A DNA stretch of 64,000 nt from Chondrus crispus (taxonomy: Eukaryota; Rhodophyta; Florideophyceae; Gigartinales; Gigartinaceae), in the NCBI RefSeq assembly GCF_000350225.1, contig NW_005179114.1:91720-155719 (forward strand), in the 5' to 3' direction. Position numbers and translations under genes: made by a program. The notes beneath the pieces were generated by a model. That model worked only from the letters and a program-made list of their open reading frames with translations, made no database searches and was not told where the DNA came from. Shown here piece after piece: positions 27,828 to 36,972 of the stretch. The first letter of the stretch is position 1. Every line of letters starts with the position of its first letter.

Positions 27828-30398
27828 ATGAGCCAGGAGTACGAGCCCTCGATCCGCTCCGAAGCGGCGGATCCGAGTCCGGACGCTGTGCGATCCCCAT
27901 CTGCCCCGTCGGGCGACGGCGACGCAGGTCCTCGTGACCGCGAACCGTCGCTCGGATCCTCCGAGGAAAGAGCGGCGGCGATGTTCGAACGCATAGCCGA
28001 ATACATCGAGGAAGTCCGTACTTCCCTTCGGATCGATGTATCGGACCATGTATACACTCGATGTATGGCCGAGCTCCGCTCCCTGCGTGAAGGGAGGTTC
28101 GATAGAGTGACGCAGTCCTTAGAGAATCTCCGAGCACTTATCGACGAGTTACACTTGCGGATAGTGCTCGTCGAAGACTCGCGTCTCGTATCGCCCGGAC
28201 AATCCGGGCAAGGTCGTCCCGAGGGGCCGACCCCTACGAGACGACCTGAGGACCGATCCTCCCCGTCCGCGGAACAGTTGGGTGCGTTCGCGCACCTCTC
28301 CGCCGAGCTCAACGCCACGCGTCGACGTGCTCGTGACATGGAACGGACCATGGCTGCAAGGCTGCCCGGTGCCGCCACGAGAGGGCCCGGTGGTACTGTA
28401 TCTCCGAGCGCCGTCGCTCCGGACCGTTGGGGACCGGCTGGTGCGGACACCAGCCGAACCGCGGAAGGCAACCGCCTTCCGACAAGCGCGAATTACGCGT
28501 CTGAGACCCAAGCATTGCCGCCTATCCCCGGAAGTAGGCGGCAGATGGAACGCGTATCGTATCGCGACGACCCTGACCGTGGAGGAGCCGCCCGCGGATC
28601 CGGAGTACCAACGTACTCTGTCGATCCCCGCTGGGGCGGCTACCCGCCGACGAACTACGCCGAGCATCTAGGTCCGGTAGACGTCCGTACGCTACCCGTA
28701 ACCCCCTTCGGCACGCTGGGTCCCGCCGAACCCGGACTCGAGCCGGTACATACGATGATCCAAGAGTTCAGCGCCGTCGCTGACTATCGTATGTACCGGC
28801 TGGATAACACCTCGAGGCTCGTTACCTCGGGTGACGCGGGACGGATCGCGAAGTACGTTCAACGCTGCCGTGGGATCCGACCTACGATGAGGAGCTTTGA
28901 CGGTACGGAACCGATCCAGCTCCTACCGTTCTTGAAGGATGTCCGAATAACCTTCAACTCGCAACACCTGACCGAAGGTGTTGCGGTACGAGTCCTCGCG
29001 CACTTCCTAGAGCGCGACGCGGAGCGCCTGTATACGAGTTATACAATGCGTGGCCTCCACGCCGGCCAGCTACACGACGATGTGAGCTGGCCAGGGCTCG
29101 TGAACCAGTTCCTGAAACGCTACCTAACCGACAACGTGTTAGGTGAAGCGTACGACGCTGTCACGACGGCGCGACAGCAATCTCATGAAACGGAGAGCAC
29201 GTTCGCGGGCCGGCTCGAAACTGCCGCGTTCCGGTGCACGGCGGTGTTCTCCGAACAGTCCCTCGCGCACTACTTCGTGCGGGGACTGGCACCGGCGACC
29301 CGCGCCGCAGTTTCCGAAACCGTACAGCGGCTGCCGAGCCGCCAGAAGACCGATCTTCCAACCATCCGCCGTATCGCCACGGCGGAAGGCATGACGTACC
29401 GCGCTCGGCGCGGTTTACCCCTGCCGGATATGAAACCGGCAGGGAGGGCTGGCAGGACTACGAATTCCGCCGCCACAAGTTCGCCCGCTACGACCCTCCA
29501 CATCGGGGAGGATGAGTGGCAGGCCGACCCTGTCTTCATTACGAAAGGAGGAGGACCCGTGGGGGGACGACCCCCCTCACCGATGTCGACCGGAACGACA
29601 TCCAGTTACGCGACCGCCTTCGCGGCCACTCCAAGAGTGGTAAGGGGTACGGATCCCCGGGTCGCAGAGCTCGACATCTCGAGTCGAGATGCAGGAGCCG
29701 AAGCCCCTCGCGTACACCTCCTCACCGATGAGGAGGCGCGGCACGCAGCGACCTTCGCCTTAACGGATGGCAGCGCGTACGTGTGCTGGCTATGCCGTAC
29801 GTACGGACACGCCATGTACGCGTGCCCGTTCCTGTCGCCGGAACAACGAATGTTCACGGCGTACAGGAACTACCGCTACCAGATGGAGACGCGCCCCGGC
29901 GCGCGTAATCTCCTCCGGCAGTCGGTCGGCGAGGGCCGCCCCCCGCGTCAAGGTTTCCCAAATCGTTCGGGTGGGGGCACACGCTTCGCCCCACGCGGAG
30001 GCGAGTATCGTCGTAACGAACTCGATCGTCGTGGTCGACCGGATTACCGCCCGTCGGACACAAGGTATCCCCGTCAAGAGGGGAGAGGGGACCGAGACCG
30101 TTCTCGGTTACCCCAACAGGTACAAAACGAGATCATGTACCTGCAGGATTGGGTAGAGGACCCGTATCCTCTACCCACGGAGGGGCGCGAAGAAGACCCG
30201 ACTCGCCTCGTCCCCCATATCCTGCAACGACCGGACGTCACAGGCCAAGGTCAGGAAGTACCCGAATACTTCGCTGACGTCGCGCGGCCGCGGTGGGGGA
30301 ATCGTCCCGACCCACACGGCCAAGGACCCGAAGAAGACCTGGCCACCGATGGCCAGGAAGGTAGCTCAGATAGCACCGGTAGTTCGAAAAAAGGGTAA
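27828..30398 (+). CDS. gag: Gag of element A
   Basis: 856 codons from the first ATG after the LTR (27828; the open frame extends back into the LTR but without reason to start there). Residues 1-330 are acidic then Pro/Ser/Gly-rich, with a segment like a coiled coil at about 60-110. The capsid-like domain is about 330-530 (SFDGTEPIQLLPFLKDVRI, SWPGLVNQFLKRYL, HYFVRGLAPATRAAV). One zinc knuckle, CWLCRTYGHAMYAC (CX2CX4HX4C), is at about 653-666, and a basic Arg/Gly-rich tail follows. Gag builds the virus-like particle and packages RNA. The frame is intact. It is longer than many gypsy Gags (300-500 residues). Pol starts 147 nt later in another frame. Confidence 0.85.
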   Translation: MSQEYEPSIRSEAADPSPDAVRSPSAPSGDGDAGPRDREPSLGSSEERAAAMFERIAEYIEEVRTSLRIDVSDHVYTRCMAELRSLREGRFDRVTQSLENLRALIDELHLRIVLVEDSRLVSPGQSGQGRPEGPTPTRRPEDRSSPSAEQLGAFAHLSAELNATRRRARDMERTMAARLPGAATRGPGGTVSPSAVAPDRWGPAGADTSRTAEGNRLPTSANYASETQALPPIPGSRRQMERVSYRDDPDRGGAARGSGVPTYSVDPRWGGYPPTNYAEHLGPVDVRTLPVTPFGTLGPAEPGLEPVHTMIQEFSAVADYRMYRLDNTSRLVTSGDAGRIAKYVQRCRGIRPTMRSFDGTEPIQLLPFLKDVRITFNSQHLTEGVAVRVLAHFLERDAERLYTSYTMRGLHAGQLHDDVSWPGLVNQFLKRYLTDNVLGEAYDAVTTARQQSHETESTFAGRLETAAFRCTAVFSEQSLAHYFVRGLAPATRAAVSETVQRLPSRQKTDLPTIRRIATAEGMTYRARRGLPLPDMKPAGRAGRTTNSAATSSPATTLHIGEDEWQADPVFITKGGGPVGGRPPSPMSTGTTSSYATAFAATPRVVRGTDPRVAELDISSRDAGAEAPRVHLLTDEEARHAATFALTDGSAYVCWLCRTYGHAMYACPFLSPEQRMFTAYRNYRYQMETRPGARNLLRQSVGEGRPPRQGFPNRSGGGTRFAPRGGEYRRNELDRRGRPDYRPSDTRYPRQEGRGDRDRSRLPQQVQNEIMYLQDWVEDPYPLPTEGREEDPTRLVPHILQRPDVTGQGQEVPEYFADVARPRWGNRPDPHGQGPEEDLATDGQEGSSDSTGSSKKG

Positions 30399-30544
30399 AG
30401 ACGGTTACGTACACGCGGTCGCGTGAGCCGTCTTATCCCTATGAACTAGACCGGACCCCGCGTGCTGGCCAAGGACACGGGGGGGATTGTCCGATAATAC
30501 ATACCCCGTGTGCGGGAGCGAGCACGGGAACTCCTGCGGCGCCA
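30399..30544 (+). promoter_or_regulatory. gag-pol spacer with two tandem hairpins
   Basis: The first stem is CCCGTG (30505-30510) with CACGGG (30523-30528). The second is CTCCTGC (30531-30537) with GCAGGAG (30547-30553). The pol ATG (30545-30547) overlaps the second stem. Because gag and pol are separated and out of phase, pol cannot be made by a simple frameshift; the structures may control re-initiation or internal entry. This is an inference from layout. Confidence 0.45.
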
Positions 30545-33500
30545 ATGCAGGAGAACGGGAGCGTCGAGGCCTCCGTAAGCCCGACGCTGGAGGAGAGCAC
30601 CGCCGGGACACTGTCAACCCCGGTGATGCTGAGCGAACACGAGGGAAGTAATGAAGACCGAAAGGAGCCCGTCGATCTCCTAGTTTCCGTGAGCCAAGGC
30701 CCACCGACGAACGGTCCTCCGCGTATGGACCCCAGCACTCGAGGGGGCGTCACCGAGCCGCGGACGCCCCAAGAAACGCGTAGAAGGAGGCGCAAGAGGG
30801 GTCAACACCGAAAGCGAAAGCCCCGACGGAACGACCTCACCGATAAGGTCGCGCCTAAGATAGTCGATGGCCTCGTGTGCCTCATGACGTCAAAAATATA
30901 TAACGTCTTGGGCTCCGTGACCACCGGAGGCAACGCGTTCAAGCCCCACACGATCGCCGTCGATACGTGTTCGGGGTACAACTTGGTGAGGAAGGCCGAC
31001 CTTCCTCCGGACTGGACCCGCTACGTGATACGGGACGCGCCATTACCCCGACTGGCTGGCGCGAACAGTAACCCGCTCCGACTTACGGCCGTCGTCCATC
31101 TCGTTGTCAGGTTGCGGAACACGACGTTCTGCATGCCTTTCGTAGTGGCCGAACAGCTCGCTGTTCCCGTCCTACTTGGGACCGCGTTCATTGATGCCCA
31201 CGTACGCAGCATAGATATCGATGGCCAGAAGCTCGAGCTTCGCCACGGTGGCTCCGTAGCCATCGTCGACGGGAAGGGGGAGCCGGCTACCCCTACTAGG
31301 CGACGCCGACGCCAGACGAGCCGGCCGGATGTACGCGAGGAGGCCCCGCAGGCGATCCGAATCGCCCGCTGGGTTACCATCCCCGCGATGTCACAAGACC
31401 GAGTGCGTGTGACAACCGCGGGGAGGGGCCTCGTGTTCTTGGAGCCCAAGCCCTCACTCCAACACCGACAGGGAGTGAGGTTGACGAATGGCGTCGCAGA
31501 GGTTCTGCCGAATCAGACCTTCGATGTCATCGTCGCGAACTTCTCGCGACGGGAGAGGCGGCTTCCGAAACACACCGTCGTGGGATACGCGAAGCGCAAC
31601 CCCCTCGCGATCCTCACACCCGAACGGAGGGTCGCCGAGGGGATCGCGCACGCGCTACACCTGACCGACTTGACCGATCAAGTCGGAAGGGTGGGAGTTG
31701 GCCGATCCAACTCCGACGACCAGACCACTGCGGGTGACGGAGGGGTTGACACGGACGAACGGTCACCTTTATACCACCCGACGGCGGGGGGTACTGTACC
31801 CCCACAGAATAAGGATCCCGAAAATCCACCGATGGATTGGGAAAAAGAGGTTGACCTGTCATACATCGAGGATGACAAGCTCCGTGGCCACGTACTCGAG
31901 ATGCTCCGTAGGCACTCGAGTCTGTGGAGCGGTGCGCTCGGAACTATCCGAGCAACGAAGCACCGCATTGCCCTCGAACCGGGTACGAAGCCGATACGCT
32001 CGATGCCCTACCGTAAGGGGCCCGCGATGCGCGAAATGGTCGCGAAGGAGGTCAACAAGATGTTGAACGCAGGGGTTATCGAACCCGCGAGCACCGAGTG
32101 GGCTTCCCCGGTGGTGCTCGTACCGAAGAAAGACGGCTCTCTTCGGTTCTGCGTAGACTATCGGCGTCTCAACGCGAAGACTGCAGCGGATTCGTATCCG
32201 CTGCCGCGTATGGACGACTGCATCGACTCGTTAGGAGATGCAGCCGTCTTTACGACGTTGGACTGCAATTCCGGTTATTGGCAGATCCCGGTCGCTCCGG
32301 AGGACCGGGATAAGACAACCTTTACGACGCACATGGGCACGTTCTGCCACCTGCGAATGCCGTTCGGACTAAAAGGGGCACCGGCCACCTTCCAACGCGC
32401 CCTGGATATTATTCTCTCACGCGTTCGCTGGCAAATATGCCTCGTCTATCTCGATGACGTTATAGTGTTCTCGCGTACGCACGCGGAACATGCGAAGCAT
32501 CTCAACACTGTCTTGAGCTTGCTTGGGAGTGCCGGAATCTCCCTCAAGCTCAAGAAGTGTAGCTTCTTTCAGCCGAAGGTACACTACCTGGGGCACGTCA
32601 TTTCCCCAGGTAAGTTAAGCGTGGCGGACACGGCGGCCGATGCCTTCAAGACGTTCACGTTCCCGAGGACACTTACGCAAGTGCGCTCGTTCTTCGGGGC
32701 GTGCAACGTATACCGCCCATTCGTTAAAGGGTTCGCGAAGATAGCGCGTCCTCTGACCGACATGACGCGCAAGGATGCGGATTCTGACTTCTACAACCCC
32801 ACGGAGGCCCAACTGAACGCGTTCGAGAACCTCAAGAGATGTATGATCGCTCCGCCGATCCTCGCGCTACCGCGGTACGGCCGTCCGTACATGATCGACA
32901 CGGACGCGAGTGCCTACCAGCTTGGCTGCACGCTGCTCCAGGAGCACGACCAGCCAAACGATTGGCGCCCCGTAGGCTATTGGTCCTACTCGCTGAACGA
33001 CAGCGAGCGCAACTACAGCGCTACGGAACGCGAGTGCTTCGCCGTAGTGTGGGCCGTCCGCACACTACGGCCGTACGTAGAAGGAACGAAGTTCACCGTT
33101 CGAACGGACCATGACGCCCTCCGATGGCTCATGTCCCTCACCGAGAGTTCCGGAAGACTTACTCGGTGGCGGCTACGTCTGGCTGGATACGACTTCACCA
33201 TTCAGTACCGCCCCGGGCGCGTGAATCAAGTGCCCGATGCCCTGTCACGCCTCGTGTCGCCTCGGGTCGCCGATGACCCTCGACCCACCGTCGAGGTGGA
33301 TGACGACATCCCCACTTTCGACGGGCGTACGACTGTTCGTGACGTATCGAACGAGCTCGCGGAACACATTTGTACCGCGAGCTGTGACCATCAGGCCGTC
33401 CATGTCTTCGTGACGACACGGAACCAAGCCGGGTCAAGGACGAGGTCGCGCGTACGAACGCGCGACGAACCGCGAGGCGACGACGAATCCCCCGCTCTCC

Positions 33501-34501
33501 AAGGACCCACTCCGTTTTGGGAGGAGAACGACGAGTTCGACGCCGCCGACATCGAGCGCGCCGAAGACCCCGAAGCCGGCGCGCCCGACTCGCCGGTCGC
33601 GCCACCGCAGGATGACCTCCCGGCCCCTCTTACGATAGAGGAGATAGCCGAGGAGCAACGCGTGGATGACTTCTGCCAAACCGTCTTGGCACGACAGTCA
33701 GAGTCCAGGGACTCCGCGTTCTTCGAGGACCACCAAGGGGTGCTCAAACGGAGACATCCCTTTGATCCTGATATCGTCCAGGTGGTGGTACCTCGGACGC
33801 TCCGCGCTAGGCTCCTCCGCCTGTACCACAACCCGGCCATCGCGGGACACCCGGGCCAGAATCGTATGTACTTCGCCCTTCGACGCGAGTACTACTGGCC
33901 CCATCTCGCTGCAGATGTCGCTGCCACGGTGCGAGGGTGTCGGACTTGCGTGATGAACCGGGTCAAGTTGCGGAAACACCTCAACCGTTTGAAGTTGTTC
34001 CCCGCCAAGCGGCCACTCGAGAGCCTCGCGATCGACATCTTGGGTCCGCTCCCGAAGACAAAGGCAGGGAAACGTGTCCTCCTAGTTATCACAGACCGTT
34101 TCACTAAGTTAACACAAGTTGTCGCGCTTCGAACAGTGACCGCGTACACTGTCGCGACAGCATTTTGTGACGCGTGGGTCTTCAAATACGGCGTTCCGCG
34201 TTCGCTGTTGTCGGACAACGGTCCCCAATTTAACGCGAAGTTCTTCCACAGCGTGTGTCGCGTACTGGGGATAACTAACTTATATACGTCCGCGTATCAT
34301 CCCCAGACGAATGGACAGGTTGAACGTTACAACCGGACTGTTGCGTCGATGCTTCGGAACTACGTCAACGAGCATCAGGATGATTGGGACGTGTACGTGG
34401 GACCGCTTACGTACGCGTACAATTCCCACGTACACCGAACCACGCGTACGACACCCTTTGAGCTCGTGCTCAGCAGACCCCCGCCGGAGTTCTCCCTTTG
34501 A
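30545..34501 (+). CDS. pol: Pol polyprotein of element A (PR-RT-RH-IN core)
   Basis: 1318 codons. Protease: catalytic loop at residues 140-144 reads DTCSG, where the family has DTGSG, and a second block VPVLLGTAFID. Reverse transcriptase: DYRRLNAKT, SGYWQIPV, RMPFGLKGAPATFQRALD and YLDD at 635-638. RNase H: MIDTDASAYQLG, SATERECFAVVWAV, RTDHDALRWL. Integrase: HPGQNRMYFALRREYYWP and CRTC zinc domain; DDE triad at D1164 (AIDILG), D1224 (SDNGPQF) and E1260 (GQVERYN), with 35 residues between D and E. The frame ends at TGA 34499-34501 (expected Arg), before the integrase C-terminal domain. The Gly-to-Cys change in the protease active site would be expected to harm processing. Confidence 0.9.
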   Translation: MQENGSVEASVSPTLEESTAGTLSTPVMLSEHEGSNEDRKEPVDLLVSVSQGPPTNGPPRMDPSTRGGVTEPRTPQETRRRRRKRGQHRKRKPRRNDLTDKVAPKIVDGLVCLMTSKIYNVLGSVTTGGNAFKPHTIAVDTCSGYNLVRKADLPPDWTRYVIRDAPLPRLAGANSNPLRLTAVVHLVVRLRNTTFCMPFVVAEQLAVPVLLGTAFIDAHVRSIDIDGQKLELRHGGSVAIVDGKGEPATPTRRRRRQTSRPDVREEAPQAIRIARWVTIPAMSQDRVRVTTAGRGLVFLEPKPSLQHRQGVRLTNGVAEVLPNQTFDVIVANFSRRERRLPKHTVVGYAKRNPLAILTPERRVAEGIAHALHLTDLTDQVGRVGVGRSNSDDQTTAGDGGVDTDERSPLYHPTAGGTVPPQNKDPENPPMDWEKEVDLSYIEDDKLRGHVLEMLRRHSSLWSGALGTIRATKHRIALEPGTKPIRSMPYRKGPAMREMVAKEVNKMLNAGVIEPASTEWASPVVLVPKKDGSLRFCVDYRRLNAKTAADSYPLPRMDDCIDSLGDAAVFTTLDCNSGYWQIPVAPEDRDKTTFTTHMGTFCHLRMPFGLKGAPATFQRALDIILSRVRWQICLVYLDDVIVFSRTHAEHAKHLNTVLSLLGSAGISLKLKKCSFFQPKVHYLGHVISPGKLSVADTAADAFKTFTFPRTLTQVRSFFGACNVYRPFVKGFAKIARPLTDMTRKDADSDFYNPTEAQLNAFENLKRCMIAPPILALPRYGRPYMIDTDASAYQLGCTLLQEHDQPNDWRPVGYWSYSLNDSERNYSATERECFAVVWAVRTLRPYVEGTKFTVRTDHDALRWLMSLTESSGRLTRWRLRLAGYDFTIQYRPGRVNQVPDALSRLVSPRVADDPRPTVEVDDDIPTFDGRTTVRDVSNELAEHICTASCDHQAVHVFVTTRNQAGSRTRSRVRTRDEPRGDDESPALQGPTPFWEENDEFDAADIERAEDPEAGAPDSPVAPPQDDLPAPLTIEEIAEEQRVDDFCQTVLARQSESRDSAFFEDHQGVLKRRHPFDPDIVQVVVPRTLRARLLRLYHNPAIAGHPGQNRMYFALRREYYWPHLAADVAATVRGCRTCVMNRVKLRKHLNRLKLFPAKRPLESLAIDILGPLPKTKAGKRVLLVITDRFTKLTQVVALRTVTAYTVATAFCDAWVFKYGVPRSLLSDNGPQFNAKFFHSVCRVLGITNLYTSAYHPQTNGQVERYNRTVASMLRNYVNEHQDDWDVYVGPLTYAYNSHVHRTTRTTPFELVLSRPPPEFSL

Positions 34502-35118
34502 AGAGCCGACGGGGACGCGCCCCCTCCGGACAGGGGAACTCAACGCGCAGAGTTTCTCAAGACTTTGGACGAGACGATCTAAAAAGCTTACGAAAGCTTG
34601 CATCGTACGCAAGCCCGCTACAAACGCGACTTCGATAAACGCGTACGAAGAATTAACACGCGACTCAAACCGGGGGACTACGTGTACCTCAACCCCACCG
34701 ATGGGGCGAAGACGTCGAACAAGCTCGCGTCACCTGCCGTTGGACCATACCGCGTACTGGCCAACGACAAACGAACAATCACGATCGACCGTGATGGGGT
34801 GACGGAGCGGGTCTCGGCGGACCGCTGCGTGTACGCGCCCCCTCCGACGGACGCGCCACGAGCAAGTGCAACAATCCCAGGTGACCTTGCCGACAAGGTC
34901 ACCGAGGGCACGCAGTACGCGGTCGAGCGTCTGCTCAAGCATCGCATGGTAGAGGACGGAACTACGGAGTTCCTCATCAAGTGGCTGACTACGACGAGCC
35001 CACTTGGACTGCACGAACATATGTTCCCGAGGAGCTAGTGTCACGATACGCAAAACGACTGAGAACGCGTACAGGCAGGGAACTCACCTCCGAAGTGAAC
35101 GCGGTCGTTCACTCTTGA
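34502..35118 (+). pseudogene. Integrase C-terminal domain and chromodomain of element A (interrupted)
   Basis: In the same frame as pol after the TGA. A second stop, TAA, is at 34580-34582 (expected Gln). Then HRTQARYKRDFDKRV, the GDYVYL and GPYRVL motifs of the integrase tail, and a chromodomain start, QYAVERLLKHRM...TEFLIKWL. One base is missing at about 34985-34987. In the next frame the chromodomain continues with DYDEPTWTARTYVPEEL and ends at TGA 35116-35118, which lies within the polypurine copy. Chromodomains of this clade bind methylated H3 tails and guide integration. Confidence 0.8.
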
Positions 35119-35127
35119 GGAGGGGGC
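35094..35127 (+). repeat. Internal copy of the 34-bp pol-end/polypurine repeat
   Basis: GTGAACGCGG(T)CGTTCACTC and the following TTGAGGAGGGGGCC repeat at 39534-39567 with one mismatch. The pol stop codon sits inside it. It could act as a central polypurine tract or be the scar left when the accessory module was gained. Confidence 0.8.
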
Positions 35128-36972
35128 CCCCAACCGCTTCGTCACCGCGTAATTAACACTTCGCCGTTAGGAACAGATGACGCGTACGAACAGACAAACG
35201 TACCCAACCGGGGCGGCCAACGAAAGCGCGAGAAGCCAAAACGTATTGACCGTCAAGCTCATCGAACACGACCGACGTCGTCAACAAAGCGCGAAAAGCG
35301 AAGACAGTACGGACTGTACAACGAAAATGGCAAGCCCTGGAACATCAAGTACAGGAGGGGAGCATACGATCTCCCAAGATACGCGAGAGCGTCACGATAA
35401 CACTCGCCGATCGAGTGCTCGAATCGGAAAACTAGAGCGACGCCAATACGTATGGACAGTCCAAGCTCACTGCGCGACACACAAATACCAAGCGGCTCCT
35501 ACCGCTGGTAACGAAGCGTGTCGCGTAGTTGCCAACGAGAAGTAGGAGGGCGACGTAACCCTCCTAGCCAAGAAAGGACGCGAACGGTGGCGACGAGCTC
35601 CACTCGTAGGGAGACTCACGATCCCGCGACCGCGCACGACCGAAGAGGTACCGAGGGGAAAAGGGGGGGCCTCCAAAAACTAAAAAGCCGCGCGCGCCGC
35701 CCGAACCCCAGGTCCATCCATTACCACGTACCCAAAATAATTTGGGGAACGGACCATGGTCCGTTTATTTTTGCAAAAATAGGTGAAAAATGCGGTCTGA
35801 ATGACGCTGTATGCCAAGCCGCCGCCGCCCCGGAAATAATCAAAAAAGGGAGGGCGTACAGTAGGGTGAGGCGCGCGTGCGCGCGTGCGCACGTGCGCAT
35901 ACGACCGACAGGACAAGTGTCGTCAGGGGCGACACACAATTTCACAGCGGAGATCAGCGTGCGGAACGCACCGCCCTTCGGTGAGGTAAGAACCAAACCG
36001 CACGGAGGAGGGATAGGGGCGGGGTCCCCGACCTTTCCCCCATGCCTACATGCCGGTGCGGTCGCGTTCGGGCCGCCCGGGGCGGGCTACGACGCAGATT
36101 CAACGGCTCGCCGCACCACCGCCGACGCATCTACAGTCACGCCGCTCGTCCTACGTCAGGCGAGCCGAAGAAAACTACTGTGGACGGCGACCAGCCACCC
36201 GAGGCACTGGCCTTTTTGCGCTCTGATACGCTAGTGCCCTCGAGCGCGCGACACGGGGCGAAATAAGAGGAAGGCTCCTCCAATCCCTCTCGACGGGGAA
36301 GGGATGACCCGCAGTCGTGACCGCGGAGAGCGCAGTACGAGAGGAAGAACTCAGGCGTCGATGCGACCCCCCCTTACCACCCCCTCCGATGGGGTGTACG
36401 AAAGGACACGACACGAGGAAGGAAGGGTCGCCGCGCTAGCGACACGAGCTGGACGACGGGGTAAGGCTTCGCAACACGCGCCGGCCACCGCCATCCCCCC
36501 CCGCGCGGGGGGTATCAAGGTCGGACGAGACCCGCGAAAAAAAGGGGGACAGGTAAGATGTCCTCGAGGGACGATCAACCGCGGCTATCAAGACCAACGC
36601 GAAGCGGACGGAACCTCGAAGCTCGATATCCGCGGTCGACGCGGATACGAGGCTCCGCGTGTCCCTCCCGATGGGGAAGGGACAAACCCGGATCGCCACC
36701 ACGGGTTCTGCGTCACGCGAGGGAGGGCCGACAGCCATGCGACGAGGAAGAGACGGCACCGCGCGGGTGGCGCGAGACGGGCCGCCACAAGAACGCCGCG
36801 TCTCGCCGTGCCGAGATAGGAAGGTTCGAAGGACGCGGGGCCTCCCGTGCCGACGTCAACGCGGAGAACGAGTCCACGAAAGGTGCGAAGAAAGGGGGTG
36901 TACTAATTTTACGCGAACGCGGGGATCGAATCGTCAATTCCGAGGTCTACAGGACGTGCGGGGACGTCACGC
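35128..36972. other. Element A: region between pol and the antisense ORF
   Basis: 1.8 kb with several overlapping frames on both strands (longest on plus 35518-36234, no known motif, Arg-rich as expected of GC-rich noncoding DNA). It contains an 18-bp palindrome AACGGACCATGGTCCGTT near 35745, and a run of alternating purine-pyrimidine (GCGCGCGTGCGCGCGTGCGC and onward, about 35872-35899). I cannot support a gene here. Confidence 0.4.

Noticed and set aside
27698-28471. Long minus-strand frames under gag of element A
   Set aside because: GC-rich shadows of the gag frame; gag has a capsid domain and zinc knuckle in the plus frame.
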